The position numbers were made by a program, and so were the translations under genes. Positions 32,303-41,100 of a DNA stretch of 64,000 nucleotides are shown in pieces. The stretch's first letter is position 1, and every line of letters starts with the position of its first letter. This DNA comes from Phytohabitans sp052068095 (lineage in GTDB: Bacteria > Actinomycetota > Actinomycetes > Mycobacteriales > Micromonosporaceae), in contig NZ_JBQHDG010000027.1 of assembly GCF_052068095.1 (NCBI RefSeq), positions 97,755 through 161,754 on the forward strand, given 5' to 3'. The notes below the pieces were generated by a model that worked only from the letters and a program-made list of their open reading frames with translations, did no database searches and was not told where the DNA came from.

Positions 32303-33091
32303 ATGAAACTGGGGCGCTGGCTGTCCGACCACTGGGTGATGGGCGTGGGAGTGCTCGTCCTCGCCTACCTGTTCCTGCCCATCGCCGTGGTCATGGGCCT
32401 CTCCTTCAACGAGCCGTCGAGCCGCCTGTCGTACGACTTCAACAAGTTCACAGTGGACAACTGGACCAACCCCTGCGGTCCGGGCGACATGTGCGACGCG
32501 GTCGTGCGCAGCGTGCAGATCGGCTTCATCGCCACGGTGGTGGCCACGGTGCTCGGCACGCTGATGGCGTTCGCGCTGGTGCGCCACCGCTTCCGTGGCC
32601 GCGGCGCGACAAACCTGCTCATCTTCCTGCCGATGGCCACGCCCGAGGTGGTGATGGGCTCCTCGCTGCTCGCGCTCTTCGTGGCCGGCGGCTTCCCGCT
32701 CGGCTTCTGGACGGTGGTCATCGCGCACGTGATGTTCTGCGTCTCGTTCGTCGTCGTCACCGTGAAGGCACGACTGTCCGGATTGGACAGCCGGCTGGAG
32801 GAGGCGGCGATGGACCTGTACGCCAGCGAGTTCCAGACGTTCCGCAAGGTGACGCTGCCGCTGGTATTCCCGGGCATCGTGGCGGCCGCGCTGCTGGCGT
32901 TCTCGCTGTCGTTCGACGACTTCATCATCACCAACTTCAACTCCGGCACCACGGTGACGTTCCCGATGTACGTGTGGGGCGCCGCCCAGCGCGGCATCCC
33001 GCCGCAGGTAAACGTCGTCGGCACCGCGATGTTCCTCGTCTCGCTGCTGCTGGTGCTCAGCACGTCGGTACGCCGGCGGAAGGCCTCCTGA
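32303..33091 (+). CDS. potC: spermidine/putrescine ABC transporter permease
   Basis: 262 residues, six membrane segments, EAA loop EAAMDLYASEFQTFRKVTLP (about 165-184) and FDDFIITNFNSG typical of PotC. One base separates it from potB. Its TGA stop overlaps the ATG of the next gene. Confidence 0.93.
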   Translation: MKLGRWLSDHWVMGVGVLVLAYLFLPIAVVMGLSFNEPSSRLSYDFNKFTVDNWTNPCGPGDMCDAVVRSVQIGFIATVVATVLGTLMAFALVRHRFRGRGATNLLIFLPMATPEVVMGSSLLALFVAGGFPLGFWTVVIAHVMFCVSFVVVTVKARLSGLDSRLEEAAMDLYASEFQTFRKVTLPLVFPGIVAAALLAFSLSFDDFIITNFNSGTTVTFPMYVWGAAQRGIPPQVNVVGTAMFLVSLLLVLSTSVRRRKAS

Positions 33092-34293
33092 TGCGCGTCC
33101 TCGTCGTCGGGGCGGGCGGCGTCGGCTCGGCCGCCGTACCCATCGCCGCGCGCCGCTCGTTCTTCGACGCGATGGTGGTCGCCGATCTCGACCCTGATCG
33201 GGCCCGCCGCGCTGTGTCCGATATGGACAGGCGATTCAGCGCCGCGGGTGTCGACGCGTCGTCGGCCTCCTCCGTGGCTTCCCTGTGCCGGGACGCCGGC
33301 ATCACGCACGTGCTCAACGCGGTCGACCCGCGGTTCGTCATGCCCATCTTCGAGGGCGCACTGGCCGCCGGAGCCGACTACGTCGACATGGCGATGTCGC
33401 TCTCCAAGCCGCATCCCGAGCGGCCGCACGCCGAGACCGGCGTGAAGCTCGGCGACGACCAGTTCGCACAGGCCGACCGGTGGGCGGCGAGCGGCCGGCT
33501 GGCGCTCGTCGGCATGGGCGTCGAGCCGGGGCTGTCGGACGTCTTCGCGCGGTATGCGGCCGACGACCTTTTCAGCGAGATCGACGAGATCGGCGTCCGC
33601 GACGGCGCCAACCTCGTCGTGGAGGGTTACGACTTCGCGCCTTCGTTTTCCATCTGGACCACCATCGAGGAGTGCCTCAACCCGCCGGTGGTCTGGGAGG
33701 CCGGCAGCGGGTGGCATACGACCGAGCCGTTCTCCGAGCCGGAGGTCTTCGACTTTCCGGCGGGCATCGGCCCCGTCGAGTGCGTCAACGTCGAACACGA
33801 AGAGGTGCTGCTGATCCCGCGCTGGGTCAAGGCCGGGCGCGTCACGTTCAAGTACGGGCTGGGCAGCGAGTTCATCGAGGTGTTGCGCACCCTGCACAAG
33901 CTCGGCCTCGACCGCACCGACGCGGTTCGCGTAGGCGGCGTGTCGGTGGCACCGCGCGACGTCGTCGCCGCGTGCCTGCCCGACCCGGCGACGCTCGGCG
34001 ACCGGATGCGCGGCAAAACCTGTGCCGGCACCTGGGTGCGCGGCACCGGAAAGAACGGCGAGCCGCGAGCCGTCTACCTCTACCACGTGGTGGACAATGA
34101 GTGGTCGATGCGCGAGTACGGCCACCAGGCCGTGGTGTGGCAGACCGCCGTCAACCCGGTGGTCGCGCTCGAGTTGCTCGCCGCCGGCACCTGGTCGGGC
34201 ACCGGCGTGCTGGGCCCGGAGGCGTTTCCGGCCCGGCCGTTCCTCGACCTGTTGACGGCATACGGCTCACCATGGGGGATGGAAGAGCGATGA
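33091..34293 (+). CDS. saccharopine dehydrogenase-family protein
   Basis: 400 residues. N-terminal NAD(P)-binding Rossmann motif MRVLVVGAGGVGSAAVPIAA, then HVLNAVDPRFVMPIFEGALAAGADYVDMA (typical of lysine-ketoglutarate/saccharopine reductases and carboxynorspermidine dehydrogenases), VGMGVEPGLSDVFARYAADD and a C-terminal VNPVVALELLAAGTWSGTGVLGPEAF. It overlaps potC (TGATG) and the agmatinase (ATGA), so it is built into the polyamine operon. A reductive or oxidative step on a polyamine imine is a fair hypothesis, but no specific reaction is established for this position. Confidence 0.8.
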   Translation: MRVLVVGAGGVGSAAVPIAARRSFFDAMVVADLDPDRARRAVSDMDRRFSAAGVDASSASSVASLCRDAGITHVLNAVDPRFVMPIFEGALAAGADYVDMAMSLSKPHPERPHAETGVKLGDDQFAQADRWAASGRLALVGMGVEPGLSDVFARYAADDLFSEIDEIGVRDGANLVVEGYDFAPSFSIWTTIEECLNPPVVWEAGSGWHTTEPFSEPEVFDFPAGIGPVECVNVEHEEVLLIPRWVKAGRVTFKYGLGSEFIEVLRTLHKLGLDRTDAVRVGGVSVAPRDVVAACLPDPATLGDRMRGKTCAGTWVRGTGKNGEPRAVYLYHVVDNEWSMREYGHQAVVWQTAVNPVVALELLAAGTWSGTGVLGPEAFPARPFLDLLTAYGSPWGMEER

Positions 34294-35291
34294 CCAGATA
34301 CGGCGCGATGTACGGGCCCGACGTGACTTTCCTCGGCGTCGACAGGTGCGACCTCGGCGAGCAATCGTCCTATGCGGACGCTGACGTCGTGATCGTGGGC
34401 GCGCCTTTCGACGGCGGCACGTCGGCGAGGTCCGGCACCCGGTTCGGCCCGATGGCCATGCGGCAGGCCTGCTACCTCGCGCAGGACGGCTCCCGCCCGT
34501 CCCTCGCTCTGCGCGTCGACGGCCTCCGCGACCTGCGCGTGTACGACGCCGGCGACGTCGAGATGTTCTCCGGCGACATCGAGCGCGCGCACCGCGCCTT
34601 GGAAGACGCCGTCGCCGCGGTCGCCGGCGCCGGCGCGATCCCGATCGTGCTGGGCGGCGACCACTCGATCGCCCGGCCGGACGCGACGGGCGTGGCCCGC
34701 CACGTAGGCTTCGGCCGCGTGTCGATGGTGCATTTCGACGCCCACGCCGACACCGCCGACATCGACTTCGGTTCCCTCTACGGCCACGGCCAGCCAATGC
34801 GCCGCCTCATAGAGTCCGGCGCCGTCCGCGGTGACCGCTTCCTCCAAATAGGACTGCGCGGCTACTGGCCCGGCCCCGAGGTGCTCGACTGGATGGCCCA
34901 GCAGCGCATGCGCTCGTACGAGATGAGCGAAATCGTCGCCCGCGGCCTCGACGAATGCCTGACCGAGGCATTCGCCACGGCGGTCGACGACTGCGACGGC
35001 GTATTCCTGTCCGTGGACATCGACGTCGTCGACCCCGGGATGGCACCCGGCACCGGCACCCCCGAGCCGGGCGGCCTGACCGCCCGCCAGCTGCTCGACG
35101 CGGTCCGCCGCTGCTGCCTGGAGCTGCCGATCGTGGGTGTCGACGTCGTGGAGGTGTCCCCGCCGTACGACCACGCCGACATCACCGCCTACCTCGGCAA
35201 CCGCGTCGTGCTGGAAGCCCTCTCCGCGATCGCCCGCCGCCGCCAAGGCCCGCCCTGGGACCCCCGCCAGCCCCTGCTCGACGGCCGCTAG
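34290..35291 (+). CDS. speB: agmatinase / ureohydrolase
   Basis: 333 residues. Mn-dependent hydrolysis of agmatine to putrescine and urea. Metal ligands are visible in GGDHS (about 127-131), HFDAHADTADIDF (about 148-160) and SVDIDVVDPGMAPGTGTPEP (about 243-262). It is the last gene of the pot operon. Putrescine produced here could enter the aminotransferase route at 25216. Guanidinobutyrase activity is an alternative within the same family. Confidence 0.9.
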   Translation: MTRYGAMYGPDVTFLGVDRCDLGEQSSYADADVVIVGAPFDGGTSARSGTRFGPMAMRQACYLAQDGSRPSLALRVDGLRDLRVYDAGDVEMFSGDIERAHRALEDAVAAVAGAGAIPIVLGGDHSIARPDATGVARHVGFGRVSMVHFDAHADTADIDFGSLYGHGQPMRRLIESGAVRGDRFLQIGLRGYWPGPEVLDWMAQQRMRSYEMSEIVARGLDECLTEAFATAVDDCDGVFLSVDIDVVDPGMAPGTGTPEPGGLTARQLLDAVRRCCLELPIVGVDVVEVSPPYDHADITAYLGNRVVLEALSAIARRRQGPPWDPRQPLLDGR

Positions 35292-35355
35292 AGCGCTGAG
35301 GCCGTCGACCTGGACGCACAGGCGGGGCAGCTCGACAGCGACGCGGTGAGCGCGA

Positions 35356-35414
35356 CCAACAGCGGATGGGTGAGGCTGCGGGAGCAGCGGCATGGACCAC
35401 GGCGGACGTCGCGG
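35356..35414 (+). repeat. dispersed intergenic repeat, copy 4 (right half only)
   Basis: CCAAC-AGCGGATGGGTGAGGCTG followed by CGGGAGCAGCGG and TGGACCACGGCGGACGTCGCGG matches the right half of the full element at 57.3 kb. It lies in the 215-base gap after speB, in the only tandem (non-convergent) gap that carries a copy. The rest of 35292-35506 shows no gene. Confidence 0.7.
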
Positions 35415-35506
35415 AAGTGTCACACCGGGACACACCGGCTTGACCAGCCGTGTCATCATTCTGGCTACCGAATCTTGTGGGGCCAGCGGGGGTAGGGCGC
35501 GGATCG

Positions 35507-36097
35507 ATGGGTGAGTTCGTGGACGCGGCGCTCGGTTTTCCGGCCGTGCTGTTCACTTTCCTCCTGGTGGTCGTCGTCGGCTACTGGATCCTCGTGCTGC
35601 TCGGCGCGCTCGACATCGAGGCGCTCGACTTCGACGCCGACGGCGATGTGTTGGGCGGCATGGGCTTCGCCGGCGTGCCGGTGGCGGTCACCGCCTCGCT
35701 CCTCATCGCGATCGCCTGGTTCGTCAGCCTTGCCGGCACTGTGCTTTTCGGCGGCGTGCTGCTGCTCGCGATCCTCGCTCTGCTCGTGGCGCTCGCGGTC
35801 GCGTGGTTCGCCACGCGGCTGCTCGTCAAGCCGCTTCAAAGGCTCTTTCCCAGCGGGCCGGAGGCATCCCGCGCCGACTTCGTCGGGTCGGTGTGTGTCA
35901 TCCGCACCGGGCGAGTCAGCCAGACTTTTGGCCAAGCGGAGGTTACCGCCGCCGACGGTTCCTCAGCGATCATCCAGGTGCGGCAGACCGGCACCGACAC
36001 GTTCAAGTCGGGCACCGCCGCGCTGATTTACGAATACGACGCCGACGGGGAGTTCTTCTGGGTCACCCCCGTCCCACACCCCGAACCACACGGATAA
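35507..36097 (+). CDS. OB-fold/NfeD-like membrane protein (YqiJ type)
   Basis: 196 residues, ATG start. Two or three membrane segments (about 10-33, 60-80, 82-103), then a C-terminal soluble OB-fold-like domain (about 120-196) with FVGSVCVIRTGRVSQTFGQAEV and DFFWVTP-like ending. Next to a flotillin this corresponds to the YqiJ-YqiK pairing of other bacteria. NfeD-type proteins scaffold flotillin assemblies in the membrane. It is 13 bases upstream of the flotillin gene. Confidence 0.78.
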   Translation: MGEFVDAALGFPAVLFTFLLVVVVGYWILVLLGALDIEALDFDADGDVLGGMGFAGVPVAVTASLLIAIAWFVSLAGTVLFGGVLLLAILALLVALAVAWFATRLLVKPLQRLFPSGPEASRADFVGSVCVIRTGRVSQTFGQAEVTAADGSSAIIQVRQTGTDTFKSGTAALIYEYDADGEFFWVTPVPHPEPHG

Positions 36098-36110
36098 AGA
36101 GGGACCCCTC

Positions 36111-38180
36111 ATGGACGTCATCACCACCGGCTTCGGCGTGCTCGTCGCCGTCGTGCTTCTCGTCGTCATCGTGTTGCTGTTCATGGTGAGCCGGCTGTTC
36201 CGCAAGGTGGAGCAGGGCAAGGCGCTCATCATCTCGAAGATCCGGAAGGTCGACGTCACGTTCACCGGCGCGGTCGTGCTGCCGGTCTTCAACAAGGCCG
36301 AGATCATGGACATCTCGGTCAAGACGATCGACATCGAGCGCACCGGTAACGAGGGGCTCATCTGCCGCGACAACATCCGAGCCGACATCCGGATCACATT
36401 CTTCGTGCGGGTGAACAAGACGGTCGAAGACGTCATCAAGGTGGCGCAGGCCATCGGCACGGCGCGGGCCAGCGACCAGGAGACGCTTCAGGAGCTGTTC
36501 AACGCGAAGTTTTCCGAGGCGCTCAAGACCGTAGGCAAGCAGCTCGACTTCGTCGACCTGTACACGAAGCGGGACGAGTTCCGTGACCAGATCATCGCGG
36601 TGATCGGCACCGACCTCAACGGGTACAGCCTCGAAGACGCGGCGATCGACTTCCTGGAGCAGACGCCGATGGCCCGGCTCGACCCGGCCAACATCCTTGA
36701 CGCGCAAGGCATCCGGAAGATCACCGAGCTGACCGCGATCGAGCACGTGCGGACCAACGAGTTCCAGAAGACCGAAGAGAAGGAGATCACCCGCCAAAAC
36801 GTCGACGCCCGCCAGGCGATCCTGGAGCTGGAGCGGCAGCAGGCGGAGGCGGAGATCAAGCAGCGCCGCGAGGTCGAGACCATGCGGGCCCGCGAGGAGG
36901 CGGAGATCTCCCGGGTACGGGCGGAGGAGCGCCAGAAGGCCGAAGGCGCCAACATCCGGGCCGAAGAGCAGCTGGGCATCCAGATGGAAAACAAGGCCCG
37001 CGAGATCGCGGTCGCGGAGAAGAACCGCGAGCGGGTCATCGCGATCGAGACCGAGCGGATCGAGAAGGACCGCATGCTCGAGGTCATCGCCCGGCAGCGG
37101 GAGACCGAGCTGACCACGATCTCCAAGGACAAGGAGGTCGAGGGCGAAAAGCGGCTGATCGCCGAGGTGGTGCGGGAGCGGATCGCGGTCGAGAAGACGG
37201 TCGCCGAGCAGGAGGAGAACATCAAGCGCCTGCGGGTGGTCGAGGAGGCCGAGCGGGTGCGCCAGGCGACCGTCATCCAGGCCGAGGCCGAGGCGCAGGA
37301 GGCGTTGGTCAAGGACATCAAGGCGGCGGAGGCGGCCGAGGCGGCGGCCAAGCACAAGGCCCGCGAGGCGCTGGTGCTGGCCGAGGCGCGGCAGCAGGCG
37401 GCCGAGCTCGACACCCGGGCGAAGATCCGGCTGGCCGAGGGCGCACAGGCCGAGGCGGCCGCCGCCGGGCTCGCTGACGTGCAGGTGCGCGAGCGCGACG
37501 CGGCCGCCATCGAGAAGGTCGGCCGGGCCGAGGCCGCCGTGGAGCGGGAGAAGGCGCTCGCCACGGCCGAGGGCACGGAAAAGCTGGGCAGGGCGGAGGC
37601 CGCGGTCGAGCGGGAGAAGGCCCTCGCGCTGGCCGACGCGGTGCGCGAAAAGCTGAAGGGCGAGGCCGAGGGTCTCACCGAGAAGGCCGCCGCGATGGCC
37701 GCGCTCGACGAGGCGACCCGCGAGCACGAGGAGTACCGCCTGCGGCTGGAGGCGGAGAAGGAGATCCGGCTCGCCGGCCTCGACGTGCAGCGGCAGATCG
37801 CCGAGTCGCAGGCGTCGGTCGTGTCGAAGGGCCTGGAGAAGGCGAACATCGACATCGTCGGCGGCGACAGCATCTTCTTCGACCGGCTGATGAGCTCGAT
37901 CACCGCGGGCAAGGCGGTCGACGGCTTCGTCGGCCACTCCGACGTGGCGCAGACGCTCGCCAAGCCGTGGCTCGACGGGTCGGCCGACTTCACCAAGGAT
38001 CTGGCCGAGATGCTCAAGTCGCTCAACACGGCCGACGTGCAAAACCTGACGCTCTCCGCGTTCCTGCTCCAGCAGATCAAGTCCGGCGGTGCCGACGCGG
38101 AAAAGCTGAAGGAGTTGCTCCAGGCCGCGAAGCGGCTCGGCCTCGCCGACGCGCCCCTGGCTGAGCTGAACGCGAAATGA
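36111..38180 (+). CDS. flotillin-family protein (YqiK type)
   Basis: 689 residues. An N-terminal membrane segment (about 5-27), a band 7/PHB domain (about 30-200) with GNEGLICRDNIRADIRITFFV, a very long Glu/Ala/Arg-rich coiled coil (about 225-570) and a C-terminal flotillin region. Inside the coil, GRAEAAVEREKALA occurs twice in tandem, about 22 residues apart (DNA about 37519-37640), a recent internal duplication. Flotillins form oligomeric platforms in the cytoplasmic membrane. It overlaps the giant ATPase gene by four bases (ATGA), which implies a joint function. Confidence 0.88.
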   Translation: MDVITTGFGVLVAVVLLVVIVLLFMVSRLFRKVEQGKALIISKIRKVDVTFTGAVVLPVFNKAEIMDISVKTIDIERTGNEGLICRDNIRADIRITFFVRVNKTVEDVIKVAQAIGTARASDQETLQELFNAKFSEALKTVGKQLDFVDLYTKRDEFRDQIIAVIGTDLNGYSLEDAAIDFLEQTPMARLDPANILDAQGIRKITELTAIEHVRTNEFQKTEEKEITRQNVDARQAILELERQQAEAEIKQRREVETMRAREEAEISRVRAEERQKAEGANIRAEEQLGIQMENKAREIAVAEKNRERVIAIETERIEKDRMLEVIARQRETELTTISKDKEVEGEKRLIAEVVRERIAVEKTVAEQEENIKRLRVVEEAERVRQATVIQAEAEAQEALVKDIKAAEAAEAAAKHKAREALVLAEARQQAAELDTRAKIRLAEGAQAEAAAAGLADVQVRERDAAAIEKVGRAEAAVEREKALATAEGTEKLGRAEAAVEREKALALADAVREKLKGEAEGLTEKAAAMAALDEATREHEEYRLRLEAEKEIRLAGLDVQRQIAESQASVVSKGLEKANIDIVGGDSIFFDRLMSSITAGKAVDGFVGHSDVAQTLAKPWLDGSADFTKDLAEMLKSLNTADVQNLTLSAFLLQQIKSGGADAEKLKELLQAAKRLGLADAPLAELNAK

Positions 38181-41100
38181 CGGTAACCGCCGAGGCTTCT
38201 CCGAAGCTCGACGTCGGCACGTACGAGGTCCTGCGCGGCCGGCTCGCCGATCGTTCGGCCGAGCTGGCCCGCCGGGCGGAGGCGCTCAACGCGCGCCGCC
38301 TGGAGGTGTTCGGCAGCGCCGAGATGCGGCTTGTCGGCACCGAGCGGATCCGTACGGAAAACAACTGCGTGCCGCGCGACATCGTGTCGATCGGCGGGCT
38401 GATGCTCTTCGGCTACAACGTGTTCATCGGGCTCAAGCCGGAGACGACCGTCGACGACGTGTTCGCGGTGCACGCGTTCAGCCGCGACGGCGAGGCGTTT
38501 CGCTTCGAGCCGGCCGGCGAGGTGCCGTGGCTGCGCGACCCGCAGTTCCTGCGCGACTTCGGCGAGCTGTACCGGTACTACAAGGAGACCCGGCTGCTCC
38601 AGCTGCGCCGTCTCGACGGCCGGCTGCTCGCGATCTTCCAGACCGGTCCCAACATCGAAGACATCCGGGTACTGCGGTGGCAGGTGGCCACCGACGGTGC
38701 GGTGTCCTACATGGACAACCGGGGCGAGCGCGACCACACGTTTCCGTCGCCGCACGACTTCGAGTGGGTCGAGACCACCCGGGAAAACCACGTGCTCGGC
38801 CGCCACCCGCACATCTCCATCGCCGACGAGGTCTTCGTGGAGGCGGTCGGCGGCAACCTCACCGTCAAGGTGGAAAACAACACCGAGACCGGTGAGGGCA
38901 TCTACGCCGAGCCGGTCGACGAGCCGCTCCAGAGCCTCGCCGACGCCGACATCCACTACGCGCGGGTCGGGCCGCTGATCCTGCTGCGGGTGCGGCCGTA
39001 CAAGGAGACGGTCTGGCGCCACCTCGTCTTCAACACCCGCACCAAGACCGTCGTGCGGCTCGACGGCATCGGGCAGGCGTGCCAGCGGCTGCCCGAAGAC
39101 CACGGCATCATCTTCCCCGGCGGCTACTATCTCGCGACGGGCGTCAACAAGACGTTCGACACCGACGTGGCGAGCCTGGAGTTCGACCGGGTCATCCGCT
39201 CGACAAACGGGGAGGACGTGCTCTACGTCTTCCACGCGCGGGCCGAGGGTCGCTCGCTCCTGTTGCCGTACAACGTGATCCGCAAAGAGGTAGCCACGCC
39301 GATCCCGTGCCACGGCTACTCGCTCTTCGACGACGGCACGCTCGTGGTGTTTCGGGCGACGTCCGAGGAGCCGACCCGGGTGCACCCGATGCAGGTGTGG
39401 CAGACGCCGTACCTGTCCGACACGTACGCGGCCGCGCAGCCGGTCGGCACCGGGCCACTTGAGCGGGTGGGCAACGCCGACCTGGTTCGCGGCATCTCGG
39501 ACTGCCTCTCGGTGGCCCGGATGACCGACGAGATGCGGCCCTCCACCGGCGTCTTCGAGAGCCTGATCGCGACCTGCGCCCGCATCTTCGACCACTACCA
39601 CTGGCTGGGCGAGCAGGAGCTCGGCGACCTGCGCACGCCGCTGTCGGAAGTGCGGGCCACCGCCGAGCAGGTGCTCGACGAGTTCGAAAAGGTGCAGGCG
39701 CTCACCACGCAGGCCGCCACCGCACTGGAGGAGGCGTCCGGCCGGATCCAGTCGCTGATCCGCCGCACCCGTGGCGAGGCTCCACAGTCGACGGACGGCT
39801 GGGTGGCGCAGCTGGCCGACCTCCGCTCGGCGCAGGGCCATCTGGTGACGCTCCGCGAGCTGCGCTACGTGGACATCGCGCGGATCGACGAGCTGACGCG
39901 GGTACTCGACGACGAGCTGGCATCCGCCGCGAAGCGCGCGGTGTCGTTCCTCCAGCGCGACGACGCGTTCACCGGATACCACGCGGAGATCGACCGGCTC
40001 GTCGCCGAGGCCGAGGGCATCGCCACCGTCGCGGCGGCCGAGCCGCTCGGCGATCGGCTCGGTGCGCAGGCCGAGGGGATGCAGGTCATCACCGAGGTGG
40101 TCGGCTCGCTCGACATCGCCGACGCCACGGTGCGCACGAGCATCCTGGAGCGGATCGGCGAGGTGCTCGGCGGCGTCAACCGGGCCCGGGCCACATTGGA
40201 GGGCCGGCGCAAGGAGCTGCTCGCCACCGAGGGGCGGGCCGAGTTCGCGGCGGAGTTCGCGCTGCTGGGCCAGGCCATCACGGGCGCGCTCGCGGTCTCG
40301 GACACCCCGGAGCGCTGCGACGAGCAGCTCGGCCGGCTGCTGCTCCAGCTGGAAAACCTCGAGTCGCGCTTCGGCGAGTTCGACGACTTCCTCGCCGACC
40401 TCGGTGCCAAGCGCACCGACGTGTACGAGGTCTTTTCCGCGCGCAAGCAGGCGTTGCTCGACGAGCGGGCGCGCCGCTCCGACCGGCTCGTCGACTCGGC
40501 CGACCGCATCCTCGCGAGCGTGCACCGGCGGATCGCCGTCCTGAAGACGATCGACGAGGTCAACACGTACTTCGCCGGCGACCCGATGGTGGCCAAGCTC
40601 CGCTCGGTGGCGCAGGACCTGCGCGACCTGGGCGACGCGGTGCGCGCCGAAGAGCTCGACGGCCGGATCAAGGCGGCCCGCCAGGAGGCCGGGCGCAGCC
40701 TGCGCGACCGCCTCGACCTCTACAGCGACGGCGGCGAGACGATCGCGCTGGGCCGGCACCGTTTCGCGGTCAACACCCAGTCGATCGACCTCACGCTCGT
40801 GCCGCAGGACGGGCGGATGGCGGTCGCGGTCACCGGCACCGACTACCGGGCGGCCGTGCGTGACGAGGCGTTCGAGGCCACCCGCCCCTACTGGGAGCAG
40901 CTGCTGGTCTCGGAGACGGCGGAGGTGTACCGGGCCGAGTTCCTCGCCGCGTCGATCCTCCTCGACGGCGACCTCGACGTCCTGCACGAGGCCGCGGTCG
41001 CCGACGGCGGCTTACGCGATCTGGTGCGCCGCACCGCCGAGTCGCGCTACGACGAGGGGTATGAGCGCGGGGTGCACGACCAGGACGCGGCCGCGATCCT

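Noticed and set aside
36488..40987. A 1499-codon open frame on the minus strand across the flotillin and ATPase genes
   Set aside because: It is antisense to two well-supported genes, has the biased Arg/Leu/Ala/Ser composition of a shadow frame in GC-rich DNA, and shows no domain or ribosome-binding site.
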